Of a DNA stretch of 13,747 nt, positions 5,925-13,063 are shown piece by piece. The translations under genes and the position numbers were made by a program. The notes under the pieces were generated by a model, which worked only from the letters and a program-made list of their open reading frames with translations, did no database searches and was not told the origin of the DNA. How positions within the stretch are numbered: position 1 is the first letter of the stretch; each line of letters begins with the position of its first letter. The stretch covers positions 1-13,747 of the forward strand of contig JAZDHC010000094.1 of the NCBI GenBank assembly GCA_043806395.1, given 5' to 3'. This DNA is from CG2-30-40-21 sp043806395. Its GTDB lineage: Bacteria; UBA9089; CG2-30-40-21.

Positions 5925-6955
5925 TTATTTGGCGGGTTAGAAAACCCGCCCTCCGTTTGCTCAGTATGCATCTGATAAACCTCTTCCTCATCTATAGCAC
6001 TGACAACAAACCTCTCCCGATCCTTTATCAAATCTATATTCAGTGGTTCTTCTAAGATATTGCCTGATGAGTCAAACAATATTCTGATGGTTGGTCTGAC
6101 AATTGCTTTTCTATTTATCTTGACCACCATCCCGATCTCTTCTGTATTAAGTTTTATCAGACTTCCAAGCGGATATATAGAAACACTTTCCACAAAGGAT
6201 CTGACTGCATCAGCATAAAATTCATCATCTGCCTTAGAAACAATCAATCTCACAGCATCATAAGGAAGAAACTTTTTTCGATAGGGTCTATCTGTGGTTA
6301 AAGCATCATAAACATCAGCAATGGCTGATATTCTGGCTAACAATTCAATATTCTCTCCTGCTATTCCATGAGGATACCCCTGACCATGCCATCGTTCGTG
6401 ATGCTGACAGGCAATCTTTCTGGGCAATTCTCCTATTCGACTGTTTTCACTTAAAATTTGCTGACTATACAGGGTATGTTGCTTTATCTCTTCTATTTCT
6501 TTTTCATTTAATCTGCCCGGCTTAAACAATATCTCATCTGACACCTTAATCTTACCCAGATCCTGCAACATTGCCCCAAAGGCAAGCTCTTCGAGGGTAT
6601 CAACAGGAAGTTGATGTCTTGCCCCAATTAGTGTAGCAATCATACACACATTCACAGAATGAGAGAAGGTATATTCATCATGGCTCTTAATCTTAATCAG
6701 GTTCAACATTGCATCCTGATTGGCAATTATTTCCTCTACCATGTTTTTTATAAGTTTTTTTGTTTCTTTATCGTCAACAATCTTTCCCATCTTGACATTA
6801 TTAATAGTAAAATGAATTATTTTCATTGCCTCTTTTTGTGTCTCAGAAGAAAGCATTGGTGAAACGCTTTCTAATGCCTCAGTTATAATATCTTTAGCAG
6901 CAATATCTCCTTTTTCATCCGGTATACCCTTAAAAAAAACACCTCTTTTACCCAT
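5906..6955 (-). CDS. HD-GYP domain protein with degenerate HD motif
   Basis: HD-GYP family protein; members usually hydrolyse cyclic di-GMP. Seen (349 aa numbering from the ATG at 6955): helical N-terminal region (1-95); His99 in FSHSV; the HD motif reads MLQDLGK with Gln131-Asp132 instead of His-Asp; then His160, HHE (185-187), GYP (193-195), Asp214 in DVYDALT and RPYR. The GYP signature WHGQGYP also lacks the common Asp before Gly. A C-terminal domain of about 85 residues follows. I prefer the ATG at 6955, with AGGAGG 9 bases upstream; a TTG at 6961 is too close to it. Start is 2 bp after the livF stop. The last 16 residues (Thr334-Phe349) are encoded by two copies of a REP-like unit read in different frames. 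Enzyme activity is uncertain because a metal ligand is missing. Confidence 0.87.
   Translation of the reverse strand: MGKRGVFFKGIPDEKGDIAAKDIITEALESVSPMLSSETQKEAMKIIHFTINNVKMGKIVDDKETKKLIKNMVEEIIANQDAMLNLIKIKSHDEYTFSHSVNVCMIATLIGARHQLPVDTLEELAFGAMLQDLGKIKVSDEILFKPGRLNEKEIEEIKQHTLYSQQILSENSRIGELPRKIACQHHERWHGQGYPHGIAGENIELLARISAIADVYDALTTDRPYRKKFLPYDAVRLIVSKADDEFYADAVRSFVESVSIYPLGSLIKLNTEEIGMVVKINRKAIVRPTIRILFDSSGNILEEPLNIDLIKDRERFVVSAIDEEEVYQMHTEQTEGGFSNPPNNGGRVF
5931..5955 (-). repeat. REP-like unit (GGAG family), copy c, inside the HD-GYP coding region
   Basis: On the minus strand: CGGAG head, arm GGCGGGTT, loop TTCT, arm AACCCGCC (perfect 8-bp stem). Compared with copy a, the three loop-proximal stem pairs differ on both arms together. 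It encodes EGGFSNPP near the HD-GYP C-terminus. Confidence 0.8.
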
Positions 6956-6957
6956 AA

Positions 6958-7671
6958 TCAATTTCCTCCTCCCAAGTAAGCATTTTTTACCTCATCATTT
7001 TTTAACAAATTAGCTGCTGTATCCATCATAACTATTTTTCCTGTTTCCATCACATACCCTCGATTGGCTACCTTTAAGGCAGCATAAGCATCCTGCTCTA
7101 CAAGGAGAAGCGTTACTCCCTGTTTTTGATTAATCTCTTTAATAATCTGAAATATAGACTCTACTAATTTTGGTGCCAACCCAAGGGATGGTTCATCAAG
7201 CAACAAAAGCCTTGGTCTCGCCATTAATGCCCGACCAATGGCAAGCATTTGCTGCTCCCCACCACTTAATGTACCACCATATTGCTTTATTCTTTGCTTA
7301 AGGATGGGGAACAGGGCTAAGGTTCTTTCCATATCATCCCGTATCCCTTGCGTATCTTTCCGACTATATGCCCCCATATCCAGATTTTCCATAACTGTAA
7401 GCATGGGAAATATCCTGCGACCCTCAGGCACATGGCTTATTCCAAGCGATACTATATCCTCTGGCATAAGTCCAGAAAGTCTTTTGGACATGAATTCAAT
7501 CGAGCCACTTTTTATTTTAATAAATCCAGAAATAGCCATCAGCATCGTGGTTTTTCCTGCACCATTAGCCCCAATCAAGGCAACAATCTCACCCTCGTTT
7601 ACTTCCAGAGAAATACCCTTTAATGCCTCAATATTGCCATAAAATGTATGAATGTTATCTATTTTGAGCAT
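6958..7671 (-). CDS. livF: ABC transporter ATPase, LivF type
   Basis: ATP-binding subunit of a branched-chain amino acid (HAAT) type importer. Seen: 237 aa; Walker A GANGAGKTT (34-42), Q-loop region VPEGRRIFPMLTV (81-93), signature LSGGEQQ (135-141), Walker B LLLLDEP (155-161) and VEQDA in the switch position, with Gln where most ABC ATPases have His, as is usual for LivF. Overlaps the end of livG by 13 bp. The permeases (livH, livM) and the binding protein are absent from the window, so substrate is open: the system could import another amino acid, amide or urea. LivF assignment over LivG rests on length and the EGRRIFP motif. Confidence 0.9.
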   Translation of the reverse strand: MLKIDNIHTFYGNIEALKGISLEVNEGEIVALIGANGAGKTTMLMAISGFIKIKSGSIEFMSKRLSGLMPEDIVSLGISHVPEGRRIFPMLTVMENLDMGAYSRKDTQGIRDDMERTLALFPILKQRIKQYGGTLSGGEQQMLAIGRALMARPRLLLLDEPSLGLAPKLVESIFQIIKEINQKQGVTLLLVEQDAYAALKVANRGYVMETGKIVMMDTAANLLKNDEVKNAYLGGGN

Positions 7672-8432
7672 TCTTTAACTCCCAGATATGCCTCTATCAC
7701 ATTTGGATCGTTTTGAACGACCATAGGTGTCCCATCAGCAATCTTTACCCCACAATCAAGGACAACTACCCTATCTGCAAGTCCCATAACCACATTCATA
7801 TCATGTTCAATTAAAAGGATGGTCTTTCCCATCTGCCTTATTGCTTCCAATAACCTCATTAATGTTAATGACTCAACCTTGTTCATGCCGGCAGACGGTT
7901 CATCCAGCAGAAGCAGTACCGGATTTGTTGCTAATGCCCTTGCAATTTCTAATCTTCTTTGATCGCCATAAGAAAGATTTTTAGCCAATTCTCGTTGAAA
8001 ATCAACAAGCCCGACAAACCTTAAAAACTCAAGGGATTCCTGTTTTAACCTCTTTTCCTTGTTCAAAAATCGCCTTGTTCTCAGTATCGAAGAAAAAAGA
8101 GAATGCCTTTCTTGACACCATTTTGCAACAAGGATATTTTCCAACACCGTCATATTCTCAAAAAGTCTGATATTCTGAAAGGTTCGGGCAATCCCTGCCT
8201 TTGTAATCTGTGACGGACGGAATCCTCTCAAACTAATCTCATTTACACCAAATTTAATGCTGCCTGAGGTCGGATGATGTATCCCACTGATAATGTTAAA
8301 AAAAGTAGTCTTGCCCGCACCATTTGGACCAATCAAAGCCACAATCTCCTGCTCTATTATCTCCAAATCTACGGCATCTAATGCCTTGACCCCACCAAAA
8401 TACTTGGTAATATTTCTGGCTGAAAAAAGCAC
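7659..8432 (-). CDS. livG: ABC transporter ATPase, LivG type
   Basis: Second ATP-binding subunit of the HAAT importer. Seen (257 aa numbering): FSARNITKYFGGVKALD start, Walker A GPNGAGKTT (35-43), ARTFQNIRLFENMTVLEN (82-99) typical of LivG, signature LSYGDQR (153-159), Walker B LLLLDEP (173-179), switch His in IEHDM. I chose the GTG at 8432: AGGGGG lies 5 bases upstream, it gives the family length, and it leaves 17 bp after the gltX stop. An in-frame ATG at 8495 would add 21 residues lacking family similarity and overlap gltX by 46 bp. Overlaps livF by 13 bp. Confidence 0.9.
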   Translation of the reverse strand: MLFSARNITKYFGGVKALDAVDLEIIEQEIVALIGPNGAGKTTFFNIISGIHHPTSGSIKFGVNEISLRGFRPSQITKAGIARTFQNIRLFENMTVLENILVAKWCQERHSLFSSILRTRRFLNKEKRLKQESLEFLRFVGLVDFQRELAKNLSYGDQRRLEIARALATNPVLLLLDEPSAGMNKVESLTLMRLLEAIRQMGKTILLIEHDMNVVMGLADRVVVLDCGVKIADGTPMVVQNDPNVIEAYLGVKECSK

Positions 8433-8449
8433 GCTCTCCCCCTTATAAT

Positions 8450-9907
8450 TCAGCAATTCAGCAATTTCTGAATTGTCTGTATCCTCTTCACACACTCATC
8501 CCTTCCCAGAATGGAAATAATTATCGGCAAATCAGGTCCATGAACGCAACCAGTAAGAGCAACCCTGATGGGCATGAATAATCCCTTTCCTTTTATCCCA
8601 AGCCCCTTGCCAACAGCCTTTATTTTTTCACTGCATTCCTCTGGAGCAGGATATTCCTCGCCTTCCTCAAGCAGGGAAGAAAAAGCACCAAGTACCTCCC
8701 CTACCCTATCATATTTCATAACGACTTGTGATTCTTCATCCAGAATAAAATCTGCAACAAAAAAATAACGAACCTGCTCCACAATATCTGAAAGTTTTTC
8801 CAACCTCTCCTGAAGTAATTCAATTACTCTGCGAAACAAGTTAATATCATGGATCTGATACCCTGCCTGCTTCACATACGGCAGACACAATTCTACCAGC
8901 TTATCCAACGGCAATTGCCTGATATATATCCCATTCATCCATGTAAGTTTTTGCATATCAAAGATAGCAGATGACTTGCTCACCCCTTCTATGGAGAAGC
9001 AATCAATCAAATCATGAGCAGTGTATATTTCCCTGTTTATCCCCTCGCCCTCTGACCAGCCTCGTAATGCCAGATAATTTACCATTGCCTCATGTAAGTA
9101 GCCCATTTCCTTAAATGCCTCTGTTGCTGTTGCCCCATGCCGTTTGGAAAGCCGTGAGCCATCTTCACCCAACATTAATGGAAGATGGGTGAAATAGGGT
9201 GGATTAAAGCCAAGTGCTTGATAGATTAAGAGTTGTTTTGGTGTATTTGATAAATGGTCCTCACCACGAATAACATGGGTTATTTTCATTAAGGCATCGT
9301 CAATGACCACAGCAAAGTTATAGGATGCCACACCATTTGATCTGATAATAACAAAATCCGTAAGTGTATCAGCCTGAAAAGATACCTGACCACGAAGCTC
9401 ATCCTGAACAATTACAGCTGTTGTCTCATCTGATACCAGAAACCTTATGCTCGGTTCTCTACCAGATGCCTTGAGCTTTTCTTGCTCCTTTTTTGAAAGA
9501 TTTCGGCACCTGCCATCATAACCTGACGGTTGTTTCTCGGCTAATGCCTGTTTTCTCCTTTCCTCAAGCTCCTCTTCCGTGCAATAACAATAATAGGCAT
9601 TAGCCTGTTTAAGTAGCTTCTCGGCATATTCTTGATATAAGGCCAATCTTTCGCCCTGACGATATGGACCAAACTCACCTCCAATATCCGGACCCTCATC
9701 CCAATCCAGACCAAGCCATTTCAGCGAGGAAATAATGGTACCCTCTGATGCTTGTGATGATCTTTCTATATCTGTATCCTCTATCCTCAAGACAAATGTT
9801 CCCTGATGATGCCGAGCAAAAAGCCAATTAAAAAGTGCGGTGCGACTGCCACCAATATGTAGATACCCTGTTGGTGATGGTGCAAATCTAACTCGGATAT
9901 TATTCAT
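8450..9907 (-). CDS. gltX: Glutamyl-tRNA synthetase
   Basis: Charges tRNA-Glu with glutamate (class I synthetase); whether it also charges tRNA-Gln cannot be told here. Seen: 485 aa; RFAPSPTGYLHIGG (7-20, HIGH motif), RIEDTD (41-46), zinc-type cysteines in YYCYCT (Cys107, Cys109) with Cys134 in GRCR, HVIRGEDHLSNTPKQ (211-225), and the KMSKS equivalent SRLSKRHG (251-258). Full length with the C-terminal anticodon-binding region. The ATG at 9907 has only a weak GAGAAA-type ribosome site. It is the first gene of the minus-strand unit, behind a strong promoter about 70 bp upstream; livG follows 17 bp after its stop. Confidence 0.97.
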   Translation of the reverse strand: MNNIRVRFAPSPTGYLHIGGSRTALFNWLFARHHQGTFVLRIEDTDIERSSQASEGTIISSLKWLGLDWDEGPDIGGEFGPYRQGERLALYQEYAEKLLKQANAYYCYCTEEELEERRKQALAEKQPSGYDGRCRNLSKKEQEKLKASGREPSIRFLVSDETTAVIVQDELRGQVSFQADTLTDFVIIRSNGVASYNFAVVIDDALMKITHVIRGEDHLSNTPKQLLIYQALGFNPPYFTHLPLMLGEDGSRLSKRHGATATEAFKEMGYLHEAMVNYLALRGWSEGEGINREIYTAHDLIDCFSIEGVSKSSAIFDMQKLTWMNGIYIRQLPLDKLVELCLPYVKQAGYQIHDINLFRRVIELLQERLEKLSDIVEQVRYFFVADFILDEESQVVMKYDRVGEVLGAFSSLLEEGEEYPAPEECSEKIKAVGKGLGIKGKGLFMPIRVALTGCVHGPDLPIIISILGRDECVKRIQTIQKLLNC

Positions 9908-9919
9908 GTTGTTTTTCTC

Positions 9920-9960
9920 TGGGGTCTGACCCCAATCCCCTTTTTTTTGTAACTACCTGA
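9920..9960. repeat. gltX leader: TGGGGTC palindrome and IS66-like end
   Basis: TGGGGTC, central T, GACCCCA (9920-9934) is a 7-bp palindrome in the gltX 5' leader. It is followed by a T8 run and GTAACTACCTGA (9949-9960), a variant of the MITE terminus GTAACTACTCA. No leader peptide or T-box features were seen. Confidence 0.55.
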
Positions 9961-9978
9961 GGAGTTATATCCACTAAC

Positions 9979-10007
9979 ATCATACCACATTTTTTGCCTA
10001 TCGTCAA
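9979..10007 (-). promoter_or_regulatory. Sigma-70 promoter of the gltX-liv-HD-GYP-dedA-PHP unit
   Basis: On the minus strand: -35 TTGACG (10002-10007), 17-bp spacer, -10 TATGAT (9979-9984), giving a leader of about 65 nt before gltX. Each hexamer has 5 of 6 consensus bases. Confidence 0.85.
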
Positions 10008-10076
10008 CCCTTTTTTTGGCAGGATTGCCCATACTTATTGCAAAAAAACTTGAACATCGAGTAATAATAAATAAAG

Positions 10077-10198
10077 GTAACTACTCAGGGAGAGGAATTC
10101 ACCACAGAGACACGGAGAGCACAGAGAACCACAAGAGATTTTCAGGATATTTTTAGGGTGTTCCCCGTGCTCTCTGTGTCTCCGTGGTGAGTAGTTAC
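10077..10198. mobile_element. IS66-type MITE with perfect 8-bp target duplication
   Basis: 122-bp non-coding element with terminal inverted repeats GTAACTACTCA (10077-10087) and TGAGTAGTTAC (10188-10198). The arms continue as CACCACAGAGACACGG... on the left and its near-complement on the right, the left carrying about 12 extra bases after the terminus. It is flanked by identical 8-bp direct repeats AAATAAAG (10069-10076 and 10199-10206). Ends starting GTAA with 8-bp duplications are characteristic of the IS66 family, so it was probably mobilised by such a transposase. Between the flanking promoters (9979-10007 and 10350-10378) and outside this element, I see no further gene in 9908-10449. Confidence 0.88.
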
Positions 10199-10349
10199 AA
10201 ATAAAGTACTTATCTGTCTTCAGGTTTTGGTTGAACATGGAGGTTCGACATAATTTTCCCACTAATCTTAAGGAGAGCCGATTAAACTAAATATATTCCC
10301 CATACTTGCCGATAATATTACATAAGTTATCAGAATTGTAATTTTTTGC

Positions 10350-10378
10350 TTGACAAGATATATAAAATATGTTATAAT
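10350..10378 (+). promoter_or_regulatory. Perfect sigma-70 promoter of the LysM-M23 gene
   Basis: TTGACA (10350-10355), 17-bp spacer, TATAAT (10373-10378), with TG one base before the -10 (extended -10). Leader of about 65 nt. Confidence 0.92.
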
Positions 10379-10390
10379 TATTTTATGTTA

Positions 10391-10416
10391 TTTTTCTCTT
10401 TAAATTAAGAGAAAAA
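10391..10416 (+). promoter_or_regulatory. Leader hairpin before the LysM-M23 gene
   Basis: TTTTTCTCTT (10391-10400) and AAGAGAAAAA (10407-10416) form a perfect 10-bp stem with a 6-base loop, starting about 6 nt after the expected transcription start. An AU-rich 5' hairpin could protect the mRNA; it is too far from the ribosome site (10440-10444) to cover it. Confidence 0.5.
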
Positions 10417-10449
10417 CTGCCATACCATTTTTCGCTTGTGGAGGAAACA

Positions 10450-11445
10450 ATGAGAAGCAGTGGATTTATTTTTATAAGTGGGGCATTATTGTATATTGTC
10501 CTGTCATTTAGTCCTCTTTCGCACTGTTTAAGCAAGGAAGCAGATGCTTCTAATTCAGCTTCAGTAGATTTTAGCCTACCTGACAATGAAGATTTATTAA
10601 TTAGTGAAGTGGTTAAAAATTATCAATGGCCCGAGGTTTCATTCTCAGACGATGATGCTCAGGATTCATCTGAAGCATCAACTGTATTTGTACGAAAACT
10701 CATCTTCGAAAGATATATTATTAAATCAGGGGATACTCTGTGGTCAATTGCCAGAGATAATAAGGTGTCGGTAAATACCATTATTGGTGCAAATGAGCTG
10801 AAAGATAAAAGGGTTGTTATTGGAAAAGAACTACTGATACCAAATCAGAATGGAATAATGTATAATATTAAGGAAGGAGATATCCTGAAATTAATATGCA
10901 AAAAATATAAGGTAGATGTAAAAATAGTTCTGGAGATGAATAACTTAAATGAAAATCCGGGTGCTTTATCTCCAGGCAAATCTATTTTCTTGCCAGGGGC
11001 AAAACCAATCATTAAGGTAGAAGAAAAGAAGGTTATTAAGAAAACCCGGTTTGCCTACAGAGAATCTAATAACAAGAGAAAGTCGTTCATCATGCCTGTA
11101 CCATGCGTTATCACATCACCATTTGGTTATCGAAACAGAGAATTTCATGCTGGGGTTGATTTAAGGGCAGGTGTTGGTCGTCAAATAGCAGCAAGTGCAG
11201 ATGGACAGGTGATTTACAGCGGTTATATGGGAGGGTATGGTAAAATAATAATCATTCGGCACAGCAATGGCTTTACAACCCGATATGCCCATAATTCAGC
11301 CAATCTTGTTTCAGAGGGCTCGTTTGTTCGACAAAATCAGGTAATTGCTTCAGCAGGGATGACAGGCCATTCAACCGGACCGCATGTTCATTTTGAGATA
11401 AGAAAAGACGGTATCCCTCAAAATCCTATGCATTATGTTTATTAG
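10450..11445 (+). CDS. Secreted LysM-LysM-M23 peptidoglycan endopeptidase (NlpD/EnvC-like)
   Basis: Predicted exported cell-wall peptidase or amidase activator. Numbering from the ATG at 10450 (331 aa): signal peptide about 1-27; two LysM repeats binding glycan, roughly 88-132 (YIIKSGDTLWSIA) and 137-183 (YNIKEGDILKLIC); basic linker; M23 domain 215-331 with HAGVD (His233, Asp237), YAH (His281) and GPHVHFE (His312, His314). All zinc ligands of an active LytM fold are present, unlike NlpD-type activators that lost some, so it is likely an endopeptidase. GGAGG lies 5 bases before this ATG; an in-frame GTG at 10438 is less likely. A Cys near the cleavage region (SHC) does not form a proper lipobox. 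The stop codon TAG spans the junction with the repeat element at 11445-11602. Confidence 0.93.
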   Translation: MRSSGFIFISGALLYIVLSFSPLSHCLSKEADASNSASVDFSLPDNEDLLISEVVKNYQWPEVSFSDDDAQDSSEASTVFVRKLIFERYIIKSGDTLWSIARDNKVSVNTIIGANELKDKRVVIGKELLIPNQNGIMYNIKEGDILKLICKKYKVDVKIVLEMNNLNENPGALSPGKSIFLPGAKPIIKVEEKKVIKKTRFAYRESNNKRKSFIMPVPCVITSPFGYRNREFHAGVDLRAGVGRQIAASADGQVIYSGYMGGYGKIIIIRHSNGFTTRYAHNSANLVSEGSFVRQNQVIASAGMTGHSTGPHVHFEIRKDGIPQNPMHYVY

Positions 11446-11602
11446 GGCTTGAGAAAAAATAAGTTGTACACCAAGAGTCACTCAAGACGCTTGGCTGGCA
11501 AGGCGTGAGAAGCGAGCATACTACTGTATGATTGCTTCGAACAACGAAGCCAGTCAAGATGTATTGGTGACACGACTGTACAAGTTATTTTTTCTCAAGC
11601 CC
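11445..11602. mobile_element. 158-bp MITE-like element with 26-bp inverted ends
   Basis: Inverted ends begin GGGCTTGAGAAAAAATAA and match over 11445-11470 and 11577-11602 at all but one position. TTA flanks both sides (11442-11444, 11603-11605) and may be a 3-bp target duplication. The centre holds a further imperfect hairpin (GAAGCGAGCATAC with GTATGATTGCTTC). No coding capacity. A 41-bp remnant of the same element follows pilT. It occupies the first half of the non-coding gap 11446-11833. Confidence 0.8.
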
Positions 11603-11607
11603 TTAAG

Positions 11608-11813
11608 TTGATAGGTTGAAGAAATACAAATTTTTGGCATGGTTCAAATCAGGGTAACAAATTGAGCAAGCAAGTAAGTTTCTATGTTTCCCTGATTCCC
11701 CCTTAAAAAAGGGGGTTAGGGGGTTGTAATCCTCTGTATCATCTGTGACCCTGTGGTGAACAATTTTGAACCATGCCCAAATTTTTAAACCTATCAGCTC
11801 ATTAACTCATCAA
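11608..11813. repeat. Composite palindrome upstream of pilT
   Basis: Outer arms: TGATAGGTT (11609-11617) with AACCTATCA (11788-11796), and GGCATGGTTCAAA (11636-11648) with its exact complement (11765-11777). Inside is a CCCCCTT-AAAA-AAGGGGG hairpin (11698-11715) followed by another GGGGG. The right edge carries 8-mers of the CAACTCAT type, as at 1425-1448. No clear promoter for pilT was found in the gap 11446-11833, which these two elements fill. Confidence 0.6.
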
Positions 11814-11833
11814 CATTTTTAGGTGAAATTCTA

Positions 11834-12940
11834 ATGACCGCTTACAATGAAGACTATAGTTTTGGCTCTTTACTTCAGGAATTAATTAAGGCAGATGGTT
11901 CAGATTTACATATTCGGGCAGGCGAGCCACCATTTTTCAGGATAAATGGAAAGCTCAAACGGGCGGATATGTTCCCTCCATTAACTCAAGGTAAGGCAAA
12001 ATCACTACTTTATTCTATAATGAGTGAAGAAAGGCAACAAAGATTTGAAGAGCACCTTGAGCTTGACATGTCTTATACTATGCCGGGTATTGCACGGTTC
12101 AGGGTTAATGTCTTTCAACAACAAAGTTGTATCGGTGCAGCTATCAGGATGATTCCATTTAAGATTCAAACAATTGATGAACTCAAGCTACCCGGGGTAT
12201 TAAAACAATTATCCTTAATCCCAAGGGGTCTGATTCTTGTTACCGGTCCCACAGGCTCAGGAAAATCAACTACGCTGGCTGCTATGATTGATCACATCAA
12301 CTCAAATCGCAAGGCAAACATTGTTTCTATTGAGGATCCAATAGAATTTGTGCATATTGACCGTTTAAGTGTCATTAATCAACGGGAGGTAGGGGTTGAT
12401 GCCCCTTCTTTTGCTGAGGCACTCAAGCATGTAATGCGCCAAAACCCTGATGTTATTCTGGTAGGTGAAATGAGGGACTTGGAAACCATGGCTTCAGCTA
12501 TTACTGCTGCAGAAACCGGTGTCATCGTCTTTGCCACACTGCATACAAATAATGCGGTTCAAACAATTGATCGTATCATTGATGTCTTTCCCATTGAACA
12601 ACAACAACAGGTAAGACTACAGCTTGCCGTTACCCTTCAGGCTATTGTTTCTCAAACCATTGTTCCTAAAATAAATGGTGAAGGAAGAGCCGTTGCCTTT
12701 GAGATCATGATTGCTTTGCCCGCGATAAAGGCATTGGTTAGAGAGGGTAAGGCACATCAAATGTATTCTATTATTCAGGCAAGTGGTGGGTATGGGATGC
12801 GAACGCTGGATCAGGATCTGGTAGAATTAGTCAAGGATGATATTGTTTCTTATGAGGAAGCCCTTGCCAGATCACCAAATCCAAAGGAATTTGAACAAAG
12901 GGTACTCAGGGTTAAGCCTAATGTGAAGATAGGAGGTTAG
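11834..12940 (+). CDS. pilT: PilT-type pilus retraction ATPase
   Basis: Hexameric cytoplasmic ATPase that drives type IV pilus retraction (twitching motility, DNA uptake). Seen: 368 aa; N-terminal PAS-like domain with DGSDLHIRAGEPPFFRINGKL (21-41); Walker A GPTGSGKST (138-146); Asp box SIEDPIEF (165-172); Walker B DVILVGE (206-212); His box TLHTNNAVQTIDRIID (235-250); and the PilT C-terminal motif AIKALVREGK (297-306), a conservative form of AIRNLIREGK that is needed for retraction. The last favours PilT over PilU or the extension ATPase PilB. Start ATG has AGGTG about 8 bases upstream. No other pil gene is in the window. A 41-bp repeat remnant starts 6 bp after the stop. Confidence 0.95.
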   Translation: MTAYNEDYSFGSLLQELIKADGSDLHIRAGEPPFFRINGKLKRADMFPPLTQGKAKSLLYSIMSEERQQRFEEHLELDMSYTMPGIARFRVNVFQQQSCIGAAIRMIPFKIQTIDELKLPGVLKQLSLIPRGLILVTGPTGSGKSTTLAAMIDHINSNRKANIVSIEDPIEFVHIDRLSVINQREVGVDAPSFAEALKHVMRQNPDVILVGEMRDLETMASAITAAETGVIVFATLHTNNAVQTIDRIIDVFPIEQQQQVRLQLAVTLQAIVSQTIVPKINGEGRAVAFEIMIALPAIKALVREGKAHQMYSIIQASGGYGMRTLDQDLVELVKDDIVSYEEALARSPNPKEFEQRVLRVKPNVKIGG

Positions 12941-12946
12941 TCGTCA

Positions 12947-12987
12947 AGAAAAAATAACTTGTACAGTCGTGCCACCGATCCATCTTG
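12947..12987 (-). repeat. Remnant of the 158-bp MITE
   Basis: About 41 bp matching, in inverted orientation, the right end of 11445-11602 (AGAAAAAATAACTTGTACAG onwards to CATCTTG) with three substitutions. The terminal GGGCTTG is replaced by GTCA. It lies just after the pilT stop. It is followed by an imperfect GGGACGGGAATTCC/GGGGAATTCGTCCC palindrome at 12987-13016. Confidence 0.75.
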
Positions 12988-13063
12988 GGGACGGGAATTC
13001 CGGGGAATTCGTCCCGCCGTTAGGTGATCTTATCGTTAGACAAAACATATATAGGAGATTACA

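Noticed and set aside
8433..8495. Longer livG start at 8495
   Set aside because: It overlaps gltX by 46 bp, adds 21 residues unlike the family, and the GTG at 8432 has its own ribosome site.
10035..10262. 75-codon minus-strand reading frame
   Set aside because: It runs through the IS66-type MITE; the protein is only translated repeat (CSPCLCGEF-type peptides are common artefacts).
10531..10545. Lipoprotein signal in the LysM-M23 protein
   Set aside because: The sequence before Cys (LSH) does not fit a lipobox, which needs a small residue at -1.
11834..12940. PilU or PilB rather than PilT
   Set aside because: The length is PilT-like, the AIKALVREGK motif is present, and PilB's larger N-domain and tetracysteine motif are absent.
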